A stretch of 64,000 nucleotides of DNA, taken from NCBI RefSeq assembly GCF_900112195.1, contig NZ_FOKR01000004.1:269503-333502 (forward strand), given 5' to 3'. Origin of the DNA: Butyrivibrio sp. YAB3001 (lineage in GTDB: Bacteria; Bacillota; Clostridia; Lachnospirales; Lachnospiraceae). Positions within the stretch are counted from its first letter, which is position 1. Each line of letters starts with the position of its first letter. The notes below the pieces were generated by a model. That model did no database searches, had not been told where the DNA came from, and was given only the letters and a program-made list of their open reading frames with translations. A program made the translations under genes and the position numbers. Positions 16,751 to 25,235 of the stretch are shown piece by piece.

Positions 16751-18285
16751 TAAATCATTCCTCCCTGGCGAAGTTTCGCATAGCCTTCATTTACCATTAC
16801 TTTTGCCAATTCTTCAGACATTCCGTACTTTAGTGACATTTCAATTTCTGTCGTGCTCATATTTTCCAAGCCACGCTCCCAGGCCTCAATGAGAAATACA
16901 TACTTAGGATCGAGGTGTACAATATTCCACTGCTTCATCTGAAGGCCATAATATCTTCCATCCTTCTCGAAAATGTAGGAAAATCTGGTAGGTTTACTTT
17001 CTGCATTAGTCCCATTAAATTCCAAACCTCTTGTTCTTGAAGAAATATTTATCTCTCTTTCCTGGCCAAATATTGTACTTATTTCTGACAATGCGCTGGT
17101 TATTCTAAGCTTAATAAGATAATCTTCCATAATATCTGCATATTTCTTGATAAACTCACAATAATCATCTTCTGTTATTCCCACTGGAATGCAGCTACAT
17201 TTTGCACATTTTGCTGACATTGGACAGTTAACACATTTTCTCTTCGCTATAGTCTGATCCGCAAGTTTATTTGCTTTAACCAGCATATCGAACTGTGTTT
17301 CTCCATTTTCTGCCAGAATCACATCTGATGTAATACAAGGCTTGATGCCATCTCTAGTCATATTGTATCTAAGGAGTCTCTTTAAGCTGCAGGAAGATGT
17401 CCATCTGCACTCATCAGCAATAAGAACTTTCGTTACATCTACCTTTCCTTCATTTCTATATCTATCAAGATCTTTGGCAAACGCATTAAGATCGTCATTG
17501 TTCAAAATTCTAAGAACATATGTATAATCAGATTCAATTGCATTGTTATCTCTTAAATCCACATATTCTTTATAGCTAACACACTTACGCTTTACTTCAT
17601 ATGAAGAATCATCAAACTTTACGCTATTTTCGCTTATTCTATGAATGTGATTAAAGTTCCTGTTACCGGAAATATCCACATTCTCGCTTTCAACCATAAG
17701 TGCACCATTTAGATCAAGTATTGTGGATAAATCTTCTGGTACTACAGATTTTTCTGCATATACATGCTTCGCAAGAGATGTAGAAATTCCCTGAGGATAA
17801 ACGCCTGTGATATAAGCGTTATATCCATTTTTCATTGCATTGTAATACCCTTCAGATTCTTCTGAAATTTTGATTCCATTTTCTAATTCTTCACTACACT
17901 CATAACTGGTAAGTCCATTAAAGAGCCCTTCTAATTCAGAAACATCATGTATTACATGTAAGATTGTTTCCCCAACAATATATGATCCTGTAATCAAAGA
18001 CTCATCCTCTGTGCAAAGAACATACTTGGCATCCTCTTTATCACCACTCTCAGCAAAATCAATCATTACCTTTGCCACAAGATTTCTTATATCTGCATTA
18101 CTTCTAAAAAGAATTACTTCTGACTCTTCCTCAAGCAGTGCATCCTCTAATTCTTCTAATGAATTCACATCCTCGATGTAAGGTGTTACAACCTCAAAAC
18201 TCTGAGGTATTTCATCAACATCGGCCTCCGATACAAATTCATAAAGTCCATTATTTACATTAATATCAACAAGAAGCATATCCAT
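16750..18285 (-). CDS. SPASM-like Cys-rich RiPP protein, no radical SAM core
   Basis: This 511-aa protein has a Cys pattern like the auxiliary iron-sulfur SPASM domain: C293, C299, C317 (in DGIKPC), C351-x2-C354-x5-C360-x2-C363-x-C365 and C376. No CxxxCxxC of a radical SAM core occurs anywhere. The first 290 residues are acidic and unfamiliar; the last 80 (SYIFEKDGRYYGLQMKQWNI) may be a separate small domain. It occupies the place where a RiPP recognition protein would be expected. I infer leader binding or redox support for the dehydrogenase; the function is unknown. Confidence 0.72.
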   Translation of the reverse strand: MDMLLVDINVNNGLYEFVSEADVDEIPQSFEVVTPYIEDVNSLEELEDALLEEESEVILFRSNADIRNLVAKVMIDFAESGDKEDAKYVLCTEDESLITGSYIVGETILHVIHDVSELEGLFNGLTSYECSEELENGIKISEESEGYYNAMKNGYNAYITGVYPQGISTSLAKHVYAEKSVVPEDLSTILDLNGALMVESENVDISGNRNFNHIHRISENSVKFDDSSYEVKRKCVSYKEYVDLRDNNAIESDYTYVLRILNNDDLNAFAKDLDRYRNEGKVDVTKVLIADECRWTSSCSLKRLLRYNMTRDGIKPCITSDVILAENGETQFDMLVKANKLADQTIAKRKCVNCPMSAKCAKCSCIPVGITEDDYCEFIKKYADIMEDYLIKLRITSALSEISTIFGQEREINISSRTRGLEFNGTNAESKPTRFSYIFEKDGRYYGLQMKQWNIVHLDPKYVFLIEAWERGLENMSTTEIEMSLKYGMSEELAKVMVNEGYAKLRQGGMI

Positions 18286-18307
18286 TTTTCATAACCCTTT
18301 TTCTAAT

Positions 18308-19090
18308 TTATTTAACTGTTACACCGCCATCCACAATGATGTTTTGGCCTGTAATCATCCCTGCCCTCTCAGAGATAACAAATTTGATAGATTCGCATAT
18401 ATCTTCCGGAGAAGCATATTTTCTTAACGGAACTGAATCCAAATACTTTTTCTTCATTCTTGGCTGTTCAAGAATATGACTGTTTTTTTCTGAAAGAATC
18501 ATTGTCGGAGAAACTGTATTTACACGAATTCCATATTTTCCCCACTCCAACGCTAATTCCTTTGCCAGGTGGATCATTCCTGCCTTTGATGAGCAATATG
18601 CTGCTCTATTATCATTAACAATTACTCCATGTTGTGAAGCAATTCCTACTATAGATCCACCATTTCCCTGTATCATATTCTCTGCTGCTGCCTGTGCCAT
18701 AAAGAAGAACCCTTTAAGATTTACTGAATGAACTTTATCCCAAACATCTTCTTTAAGCTCAAGAGCTGGTATTAGATAATTGATTCCAGCCAGATATATA
18801 AGTGAATCTAGCTTTATTTCTTTTTCAACCAGTAATTCTCTAAATTCGTTAACATTTTCCAGCTTAGTAACATCCATAATCACTGGAATAAACTCATTTT
18901 CAGGATAATGTTCTTTGCACCAGGCAACCTGCCTGTCCAATGAATCTTTGCAATTCTCGTTTTCTGTCAAAATTATTCTGTCAAAGCAATCACATAGATC
19001 AGGAATTAGCTTCAACCCTATACTGCTTGTAGTTCCTATTACTGCTGCTGTTCTTTTTGTGCATCCATCCAAAAAATGGTTTTTCTCCAT
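18308..19090 (-). CDS. Short-chain dehydrogenase (RiPP maturation)
   Basis: This 260-aa SDR has the cofactor loop VIGTTSSIG near the start, YLAGINYL (the NAG-type motif), the catalytic Ser in IVGIASQHG and the YxxxK pair in AAYCSSKAG. The C-terminal IVDGG is typical. The start is fixed because the Rossmann strand begins at residue 13, so the 92-base overlap with the permease gene is real. Threonine oxidation to a beta-keto acid with loss of CO2 would suit the daptide route; the substrate is inferred. Confidence 0.87.
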   Translation of the reverse strand: MEKNHFLDGCTKRTAAVIGTTSSIGLKLIPDLCDCFDRIILTENENCKDSLDRQVAWCKEHYPENEFIPVIMDVTKLENVNEFRELLVEKEIKLDSLIYLAGINYLIPALELKEDVWDKVHSVNLKGFFFMAQAAAENMIQGNGGSIVGIASQHGVIVNDNRAAYCSSKAGMIHLAKELALEWGKYGIRVNTVSPTMILSEKNSHILEQPRMKKKYLDSVPLRKYASPEDICESIKFVISERAGMITGQNIIVDGGVTVK

Positions 19091-19928
19091 AACTTACAAT
19101 ACCTCTTCTGTATAATTTACTTCCTATAGCTACTAAAGCCACCATTTCAACTGCTTCAATGATCAAATCTATTGCAACCATTCCCCATGAAATTGTATCC
19201 ATCTGTGCTGTCATAGGGAGCAGTATTGATGATAACAATGGAAGATATGGCACATACAGGCTCCAAGCTCCACTTGTTCCTCTCAGTATTACCAGACCTA
19301 TCAGATACGCAAGCATCATCACCATAGTAAGCGGCAACACTAGCTGAGTTGAATCTTGTGAGTTATCAGCAAAAGATGCAAATGCTGCATAAACTGTTGC
19401 ATACATCAAGAAGCCTAAAATTAGTGAACCAACAAAAAGGAAATAGTACTTTATATCTACTTGGCTTGCCGCCATAGCAAGTGTGTCACTCTCTGAACCA
19501 CACATCTTACTCATGAATACCATAAATCCGCCAACCACACCGGCCTGGATAATTACTGAAATCAAGTAACCGGTAACTTTACCAACTAATAACTGCGAAG
19601 GCTTTACGTAACATAAAAGTGTTTCAATTATCCTGCCACTCTTTTCTTCTACAACGGAATTAGCAATACTGGTTCCATAAAGAAGAATTACAAAATATAG
19701 AACTATCAAAAACAACATCTGTATCACTGATACTGCATCTTTAGCATCTATTGCCATTTCATTGGCCAGAGCCTCTGCTCCAAAAATTGCTCCCATGATT
19801 CTGTTATAGTTAAAAATAAATCCTACAATTGAAAAACAGATAATATACAATATGTAATACCATTTAGAACTAAGTATCTGATCTAACGTAAACTTTATAA
19901 CCTTACTTGTTTTACTATTCTTCATCAT
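18999..19928 (-). CDS. ABC transporter permease (NatB-like)
   Basis: This 309-aa protein has six membrane helices with the ABC-2 pattern (large extracellular loop, NSVVEEKSGRIIETLL after helix 2). It starts on the stop of the ATPase gene (ATGA) and forms the exporter with it. The C-terminus extends past the usual YGEKP end and overlaps the SDR gene. Likely job: export of, or immunity to, the mature peptides. Confidence 0.88.
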   Translation of the reverse strand: MMKNSKTSKVIKFTLDQILSSKWYYILYIICFSIVGFIFNYNRIMGAIFGAEALANEMAIDAKDAVSVIQMLFLIVLYFVILLYGTSIANSVVEEKSGRIIETLLCYVKPSQLLVGKVTGYLISVIIQAGVVGGFMVFMSKMCGSESDTLAMAASQVDIKYYFLFVGSLILGFLMYATVYAAFASFADNSQDSTQLVLPLTMVMMLAYLIGLVILRGTSGAWSLYVPYLPLLSSILLPMTAQMDTISWGMVAIDLIIEAVEMVALVAIGSKLYRRGIVSYGEKPFFGWMHKKNSSSNRNYKQYRVEANS

Positions 19929-20815
19929 GCCATCTTCTCCAAAAAAATCTCCTGCATAGTAACCTTAGGATGAATCACCTCAAGAATACCAATGCCGTTA
20001 TTTGTAATTTTGCTATACAACTGTTTCAGTTCATTTTCATCCTTATAACGAAGCTTATATTTCCAGCCTTCACTGCTTATTACTGCAAAATTCATAGAAT
20101 GGATCAGTTCGGAAATATCTCCATCTACTGTAATGATCACCTCGTTAACTTCTGAATTTTTAGCAATCAGATTTTCTACTGTGTCATTTTCAATAATATG
20201 TCCCTGCTTCATAAGAACTACTCTGTCGCACATTTCTTCAACATCTTCCATTCGATGTGAACTGAAAATAACTGTTGTTCCTGCTTCTTTTAAATCCTTT
20301 ATTACTGACTTAAAGAGCTCAGCATTTACTGGATCCAGTCCTGAAAAAGGTTCATCCATAATTACGATCTTAGGTTTATGGAGAATTGCACTTATAAGCT
20401 GTACTTTCTGCTTATTTCCTTTTGACAAAGACTTTACTTTACTATTTAACCTGTCAGAAATACCAAATCTCTCAAGAAGCCTTAGTATCTCTTTCATAGC
20501 CTCTGCTTTACTCATACCATTCAACATTCCAAAATAAAGTAACTGTTTTTTTACTGTTGTTGATAGATATAAACCTCTTTCCTCTGGAAGATATCCTATT
20601 GCAACATCTTCTTTTGAAATACTCTGTCCATCATATGTGATACTTCCACTTGTAGGAGTAAGTATCCCCATAATACATTTTATTGTTGTTGTTTTACCTG
20701 CTCCGTTTCTTCCAAGCAGACCAAGAATTTGTCCGTCTTTTGCTTCAAATGTGATATTATCAACCGCTTTGAAATCTCCATACTGCTTACAGAAATCTTT
20801 AATAACAAGCCCCAT
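19925..20815 (-). CDS. ABC transporter ATP-binding protein
   Basis: This 296-aa ATPase has Walker A GRNGAGKTT, the signature LSKGNKQKVQ and Walker B IVIMDEPFSGLDP, with a C-terminal extension of about 80 residues as in Na+ or drug exporters of the NatA group. It is the first gene after the LytTR-type promoter and is preceded by GGAGG. It pairs with the permease downstream. Confidence 0.92.
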   Translation of the reverse strand: MGLVIKDFCKQYGDFKAVDNITFEAKDGQILGLLGRNGAGKTTTIKCIMGILTPTSGSITYDGQSISKEDVAIGYLPEERGLYLSTTVKKQLLYFGMLNGMSKAEAMKEILRLLERFGISDRLNSKVKSLSKGNKQKVQLISAILHKPKIVIMDEPFSGLDPVNAELFKSVIKDLKEAGTTVIFSSHRMEDVEEMCDRVVLMKQGHIIENDTVENLIAKNSEVNEVIITVDGDISELIHSMNFAVISSEGWKYKLRYKDENELKQLYSKITNNGIGILEVIHPKVTMQEIFLEKMA

Positions 20816-20862
20816 TTAGCAAACCTCCATTCTTATGTTTCCTTGTGTTTCCTGACACGATG

Positions 20863-20930
20863 AATAATATCAGTTTTGAACACTAAATTACGTTACTTAG
20901 AACAAACGATTAAAAAAAAGGAATAAACTG
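20863..20930 (-). promoter_or_regulatory. LytTR-regulated promoter of RiPP operon
   Basis: On the minus strand GCAGTTTATTC (20920-20930) and ATCGTTTGTTC (20899-20909) start 21 bp apart across a T8 spacer. Then come 7 bp, a poor -35 (CGTAAT), 17 bp and the -10 TATTAT (20863-20868). All distances equal those at 9316-9383. The weak -35 implies dependence on the response regulator at 10711-11427. Confidence 0.78.
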
Positions 20931-20956
20931 CATATAAAATGCAAATTTATTCCTTT
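20911..20956 (-). terminator. Terminator overlapping LytTR repeat
   Basis: Arms at 20915-20932 and 20938-20956 (18 bp, one bulge) are followed on the minus strand by eight T. It ends the operon above (23573 down to 21001). Its 3' arm and T tract are also the first operator repeat and spacer of the RiPP promoter. Confidence 0.75.
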
Positions 20957-21000
20957 TGTTACATTTATACCATTACAGCACTCGCTATCAATAAGATTCT

Positions 21001-21180
21001 TTAGGCGTTTGCGAAACGCCAAAAGCCGCATAAGTACGGCATTTTTATTGCTACAAAAATGAATAACTCCTCACCAAGTATGATAAGATTGCCTGAATAA
21101 AGTACAATGTCACCTGAACAGGCGCTGACCAAAAGCATCATGAACACGCTAAACGTCGTCAAGATCGATTTCGTTTTCAT
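21001..21180 (-). pseudogene. Deleted cyclophilin-like lipoprotein
   Basis: A 59-aa frame from ATG at 21180 (AGGATG upstream) has a lipoprotein signal with LVSAC, then GDIVLYSGNLIIL and a nonsense-like tail. The GDIVLYSGN piece is the end motif of cyclophilin-like domains, also seen at the end of the ORF at 28557. The central domain seems deleted, and a minus-strand hairpin (GCCG/CGGC then TTTT, about 21023-21045) lies inside the tail. Confidence 0.5.
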
Positions 21181-21192
21181 CGCAAACCCATC

Positions 21193-21735
21193 CTATTTTA
21201 ATGCCTTTCCAAACTCATAGGCTTCACTTAATTCCTCGGATTTACTTGAAGCCTCTCCCATATCGCCTATGCCTCCACAGAATAAGGAACCTGAAAATTC
21301 TGCCTTTTCAAAACAGTCAACCCATCCCTGAAGTCCGCTTTCAGCCTTTTTAGGCACAAACTCTTCATCCTCAGCCGCAACAGAGAGCATATATACATTC
21401 CTGAACTTGTAGTCTGAAGGATACAGTGGATTGAGTCTGTCCAAAAGAGTCTTCATCTGACCGCTCATCTCGTAGTAATAAATTGGAGTTGCAAATACAA
21501 GGGTATCTACATTCTTTACTTTTTCTGCAATCGTGGCAGCATCATCCTTAATGACACATTTCTGAGTATTCTGACATGCCAGACATCCTATACAAAAGCC
21601 TATGCTCTTCCCTTTAAGACTTATATGCTCCACATCATGTCCTGACGCTTTTGCTCCCTCTATAAGCTTTTCCGTAAGTATGTCGGAATTACTCTTTGCA
21701 CGAAGGCTTGTAGAAATTACTAACACTTTGCTCAT
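21193..21735 (-). CDS. Flavodoxin-fold NAD(P)H oxidoreductase
   Basis: This 180-aa FMN reductase has the FMN phosphate loop STSLRAKSNSD, then CIGCLACQNTQKCVIKDD and the flavin loop TPIYYYEMSGQMKTLLDR. Proteins of this kind reduce quinones, nitro compounds or iron complexes with NAD(P)H. It belongs to an operon with an acetyltransferase and a hydrolase. Confidence 0.88.
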   Translation of the reverse strand: MSKVLVISTSLRAKSNSDILTEKLIEGAKASGHDVEHISLKGKSIGFCIGCLACQNTQKCVIKDDAATIAEKVKNVDTLVFATPIYYYEMSGQMKTLLDRLNPLYPSDYKFRNVYMLSVAAEDEEFVPKKAESGLQGWVDCFEKAEFSGSLFCGGIGDMGEASSKSEELSEAYEFGKALK

Positions 21736-21748
21736 ATTTTCCCATCCT

Positions 21749-22339
21749 TTATTTCTTTTCTATTGGTCTGACATTCTCTATCTTCTTAATAAATTTTGCA
21801 GGAACACCTCCTACAATTGTGTTTTCCTCAACATCTTTTGTCACAACAGCTCCGGCTGCAATTACAGCTCCATCACCAATTGTCACACCTCTTGTAATTA
21901 TCGCTCCTGCTCCAATCCAAACCCTATTTCCAATATGTATAGGCGCACATAGAAGGTGTCTGTCATAAGGGTTCAAATCATGATCCAGAGTAGCAAGGAC
22001 GACCCTGTGCCCAATCAGGGTATCATCGCCGATGTAAATGCCACCCTGATCCTGAAAGTTGCAACCGGAATTGATGAATACATTTTTCCCGATGTGAATG
22101 TTTCTTCCAAAATCCGTATAAAAAGGTGGGAACAATCTGAAGCTTTCATCCACTTCCTCACCTGTCAGTTCAGTCATGATACTGACGATTTCCTCTGGCG
22201 TATGGTACTTGGTATTTAATTCCATGGTCTGCTTTATGGCAGCCTGACTCTGCCTCATGGAACATTCATGCATTTCCTCTGTCATATCCTCTATTCTGTC
22301 CGAATTAAGATATTCCAGTATTTCTTCAACCGTTATCAT
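21749..22339 (-). CDS. Sugar O-acetyltransferase (maltose/NodL type)
   Basis: This 196-aa left-handed beta-helix enzyme has hexapeptide repeats from about residue 75 to 185 ([39 protein letters not shown]), the catalytic His in LDHDLNP and the end GVPAKFI. It transfers acetyl from acetyl-CoA to sugars. The start overlaps the stop of the hydrolase gene by one base. Confidence 0.9.
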   Translation of the reverse strand: MITVEEILEYLNSDRIEDMTEEMHECSMRQSQAAIKQTMELNTKYHTPEEIVSIMTELTGEEVDESFRLFPPFYTDFGRNIHIGKNVFINSGCNFQDQGGIYIGDDTLIGHRVVLATLDHDLNPYDRHLLCAPIHIGNRVWIGAGAIITRGVTIGDGAVIAAGAVVTKDVEENTIVGGVPAKFIKKIENVRPIEKK

Positions 22340-23340
22340 TACTTCAGATTCTCCTTAAAGAAGCTCTCCAACTTGTCAAAAGGAATATAATCCTTATCAC
22401 CGCCATCATATAGATCTGTATGCACCGCATCAGGGATTATCATTAGTTCCTTGTTATCAGTATACTTGCTGTATTTGATCATATCTGCATAAGCATCTTT
22501 TGAGAAATAACATGAGTGTGCCTTTTCTCCATGGACAAGTAATACTGCACTTCTGATCTCATTGCTGTACTTAAGGATTGGCTGATTAACGAAGGACTCA
22601 CAACCGATCACATTCCAGCCTCCGTTGGAATTAAGACTTCTCTTGTGATAACCTCTGTCGGTCTTGTAGTAGTCATAGTAATCTTTTACAAAGAAAGGTG
22701 CATCCTCCGGAAGTGGATCTACAACTCCACCGCCAAGCTTATACTCACCTGTCTTAAGGTCTTCAAGTCTCTGAGCGCACATAGCCGCTTTCATCTGATA
22801 TCTTGCTTCTTCGCTATCCGCTGAATCAAAATATCCTTTTGCATTTACCCTTGTCATATCATACATTGTCATAGCTGCAGTCGCTTTGATTCTTGTATCA
22901 AGAGCTGCTGTGTTTACAGCCATTCCTCCCCAACCACAGATACCGATGATTCCAATCCTGTCAGGATCAGCCTTCTCATTCAAGGAAAGAAAATCAACTG
23001 CCGCCATGAAATCTTCCGTATTAATGTCAGGCGATGCCATGTATCTTACATTTCCTCCGGACTCTCCTGTAAAAGAAGGATCAAAAGCGATTGTTAAGAA
23101 TCCTCTTTCCGCCATTCTCTGCGCATAGAGGCCTGAACACTGCTCTTTTACTGCGCCAAAAGGTCCACTTACAGCAATTGCAGGGAGCTTTCCTTCCGCA
23201 TTCTTTGGAACATACATATCTGCCGCAAGGGTGATTCCATATCTGTTTACAAATGTAACTTTACTATGGTCTACCGTATCACTTTTCTTAAATGTCTTAT
23301 CCCACTCAGTTACAAGGTTTAATTCTTCTTTTCTGATCAT
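22339..23340 (-). CDS. Alpha/beta hydrolase (dienelactone-hydrolase-like)
   Basis: This 333-aa hydrolase has an oxyanion region [15 protein letters not shown], the elbow [10 protein letters not shown] and a C-terminal His in DAVHTDLYD. The elbow has Cys where most members have Ser, as in one common clostridial group. Start at 23340 follows AGGAGG. The substrate is unknown. Confidence 0.83.
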   Translation of the reverse strand: MIRKEELNLVTEWDKTFKKSDTVDHSKVTFVNRYGITLAADMYVPKNAEGKLPAIAVSGPFGAVKEQCSGLYAQRMAERGFLTIAFDPSFTGESGGNVRYMASPDINTEDFMAAVDFLSLNEKADPDRIGIIGICGWGGMAVNTAALDTRIKATAAMTMYDMTRVNAKGYFDSADSEEARYQMKAAMCAQRLEDLKTGEYKLGGGVVDPLPEDAPFFVKDYYDYYKTDRGYHKRSLNSNGGWNVIGCESFVNQPILKYSNEIRSAVLLVHGEKAHSCYFSKDAYADMIKYSKYTDNKELMIIPDAVHTDLYDGGDKDYIPFDKLESFFKENLK

Positions 23341-23357
23341 TTTGTCATCCTCCTGAA

Positions 23358-23573
23358 TCATTTTTCTTTCTGTATCTGTCTTATCAAAAAATCCATGTTA
23401 TCTACTTTTTTCTGGCTGTCATGAAGCTCATCCATCAGATGGCACCGGCATTTTCTAAGATTTCTAAGAAGTGTATCTGTATCTCCTTCTTCATACATCT
23501 TTTTCATAAAGCTTATTTCTTTCTCATCACAGCCCATGTCAGTAAGGCTTTCAAGAATCTTTTTGGTATCCAT
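23358..23573 (-). CDS. Small helical protein
   Basis: This 71-aa, mostly helical, highly charged protein (NLRKCRCHLMDELHDSQKKVDNMDFLIRQI) lies just ahead of the hydrolase gene with AGGAGC upstream. Small proteins like it accompany redox operons in Clostridia, often read as regulators or adaptor helices. I do not know its function. Confidence 0.65.
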   Translation of the reverse strand: MDTKKILESLTDMGCDEKEISFMKKMYEEGDTDTLLRNLRKCRCHLMDELHDSQKKVDNMDFLIRQIQKEK

Positions 23574-23694
23574 TTTTTTGCTCCTTTTGATTTCATAGTA
23601 AATCCTTGACCAGGTTTTCGCTAATGAATAAAATAAATATCATGATATTCGTTTTTGGAATAACAGTTAAATAGTCGGCTTTATGGAGGATTTA

Positions 23695-23817
23695 ATGGAG
23701 ATAAATAATCTCAGATACTTCTTTGCAGTCGCAAGGGAAGAAAAAATGTCAAAAGCTGCTGAGCAGCTCCACGTTTCCCAGCCCACTCTTTCAAAGATAT
23801 TAAAAGCATTAGAATGA
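23695..23817 (+). pseudogene. Truncated LysR regulator
   Basis: ATG at 23695 after ATGGAGGA encodes NLRYFFAVAREEKMSKAAEQ and QPTLSKILKALE, a complete LysR helix-turn-helix, then TGA after 40 codons. The effector domain is missing. It is divergent from the reductase-acetyltransferase-hydrolase operon and was probably its regulator. Confidence 0.8.
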
Positions 23818-23876
23818 ATAAGCAAGTGTGCCTTCTGCTGATTAGGATAATTCCTCAGTTTTCTTTCCGGAGCATG

Positions 23877-23913
23877 AAAAAGCTCCTATGATATAAAACA
23901 AATCATAAGAGCT
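23877..23913 (-). terminator. Rho-independent terminator
   Basis: Arms AGCTCTTATGAT and ATCATAGGAGCT with a 9-nt loop are followed by TTTTTC on the minus strand. Confidence 0.75.
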
Positions 23914-23964
23914 CAACCTAAATTCTCACTAAACGCATTATAAATTTTACGATAGTCGTGATTG

Positions 23965-24138
23965 CTAGCTATCTCTATCAGATGCAGTAAACGTAATTTT
24001 CTTTTCTTGGAGCTGCTTCCTTTGCAGGCTCAGCTGCATATCCAAGAGCACAGTGTCCGATACCTTCATAATCACCTTCGATTCCAAGCTTGTATTCCCA
24101 AATTTAGTCTTAGAACAGTATCTTACTGCGATATCCAT
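23965..24138 (-). pseudogene. Flavodoxin start fused to nitroreductase end
   Basis: ATG at 24138 reads MDIAVRYCSKTKFGNT, a flavodoxin-type opening. From there another frame reads GDYEGIGHCALGYAAEPAKE and APRKENYVYCI, the usual end of a nitroreductase. The two pieces are out of frame, so the composite codes for neither enzyme. I read it as a deletion scar. Confidence 0.6.
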
Positions 24139-24227
24139 AATAAAAAACCTCTTTGAAATTATATATTTTGTGCAATATGATTGTATCATATGTATCATCA
24201 ATTTCAAGAGGTCAATTTTATCATTAT

Positions 24228-24425
24228 TTATTTGTAATATGCAGACACTTCAAGAAAGCTCTTGTTGCCATCTATGTAATCTTTATATGCTGTTTCTGCA
24301 TCTTTTCCGCGAAACACCTTACAAAGTCCGCACATGTCACAGTCAGAAATGCATGGATATCTTTCTTTTATATATGCTCTGCGCTCTTCCAAAGTGGAAT
24401 TTCCTATCTCAGGTGCACCTGCCAT
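24228..24425 (-). CDS. Small Cys-rich protein (CISDCDMCGLC)
   Basis: This 65-aa protein has a compact Cys cluster CISDCDMCGLC that may bind metal or an iron-sulfur cluster, and ends DYIDGNKSFLEVSAYYK. It resembles the next gene upstream in layout (Cys cluster followed by YIDG). GAGGAG precedes ATG. No function is assigned. Confidence 0.7.
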   Translation of the reverse strand: MAGAPEIGNSTLEERRAYIKERYPCISDCDMCGLCKVFRGKDAETAYKDYIDGNKSFLEVSAYYK

Positions 24426-24437
24426 AACACAATCTCC

Positions 24438-24659
24438 TCAGTGTATCTTCCTGTCCTGGCGATACTTTTCCATGTACTCCATATTTATCTCGCGTATTTC
24501 TTTTTTTCCATCAATGTAATCCTGATATATGTCCCAGGGACTTCCGCCTCCAAGCCAGCATGAAGAACAATTTTCACAGCCACCTCCGCAATCGAGAGAA
24601 TTCTTTATTATCTGTTCACGTTCCTCTTTAGTTGTATCTTTGATAAGAATAGACTTCAT
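24438..24659 (-). CDS. Small Cys-rich protein, paralogue of neighbour
   Basis: This 73-aa protein has CGGGCENCSSC and then GGGSPWDIYQDYIDGKKEIREIN. The shared pattern (4 Cys, then D-Y-I-D-G) with the gene at 24228 suggests an old tandem duplication. Start at 24659 follows GGGAGG and overlaps the stop of the ybaK-like gene (ATGA). Confidence 0.7.
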   Translation of the reverse strand: MKSILIKDTTKEEREQIIKNSLDCGGGCENCSSCWLGGGSPWDIYQDYIDGKKEIREINMEYMEKYRQDRKIH

Positions 24660-25135
24660 GCCTCTTCCTCCCATCCTTTGCATACATCACACCATCCCTG
24701 CGTATCAGTGATTTTCTCAAGTTCATCAGGTGTGATCTTTACCGACGTAAACTCATTTCCTCCGGCAGGATGTACATACTCGAATCTTTTCATGGAAACA
24801 TCAAGCCATATCGGGATATCTTCTGGCACTGCAAAAGGACACACCCCGCCGGGCTGAAAACCGGTTATCTCAACAACCTGTTCTCTGGGTATCATGTGAG
24901 GCTTAGTATGGAATACAGACTTAAACTTGGAGCTGTTTACCTTGCCATCGCCTGCCATCACAACTATCACAGGCTTTTCATCCACAATAAAAGACAGTGT
25001 CTTTGCAATCTCAGGCTCGGTACATCCTATCTGCTGTGCAGCATGCTCTACAGTATCTATTGTTTCAGAATGTTCTGTAAGTCTGTCGCCCAGACCTTTA
25101 TTATCTAAGAATTCTTTTACTTTTACATTTATCAT
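24656..25135 (-). CDS. YbaK/EbsC-type aminoacyl-tRNA deacylase
   Basis: This 159-aa editing-domain protein has the family elements TVEHAAQQIGCTEPEIAKTL, KPVIVVMAGDGKVN and the FQPGGVCPFA loop. Such proteins hydrolyse mischarged tRNAs (for example Cys-tRNAPro). It is coupled to the two small Cys-rich genes. Confidence 0.88.
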   Translation of the reverse strand: MINVKVKEFLDNKGLGDRLTEHSETIDTVEHAAQQIGCTEPEIAKTLSFIVDEKPVIVVMAGDGKVNSSKFKSVFHTKPHMIPREQVVEITGFQPGGVCPFAVPEDIPIWLDVSMKRFEYVHPAGGNEFTSVKITPDELEKITDTQGWCDVCKGWEEEA

Positions 25136-25235
25136 TGCCTTTCCTCTTTTTTTATTTTATCAGACAAATACCGGGCTGTCATAATCCTATATGAGAATTA
25201 TGACTGCCCAGCTTCCCTCATTCATTTATTTCGTT

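Noticed and set aside
16750..18285. Calling the Cys-rich protein a radical SAM peptide maturase
   Set aside because: No CxxxCxxC core motif is present anywhere in the 511 residues; only the SPASM-like Cys pattern is seen.
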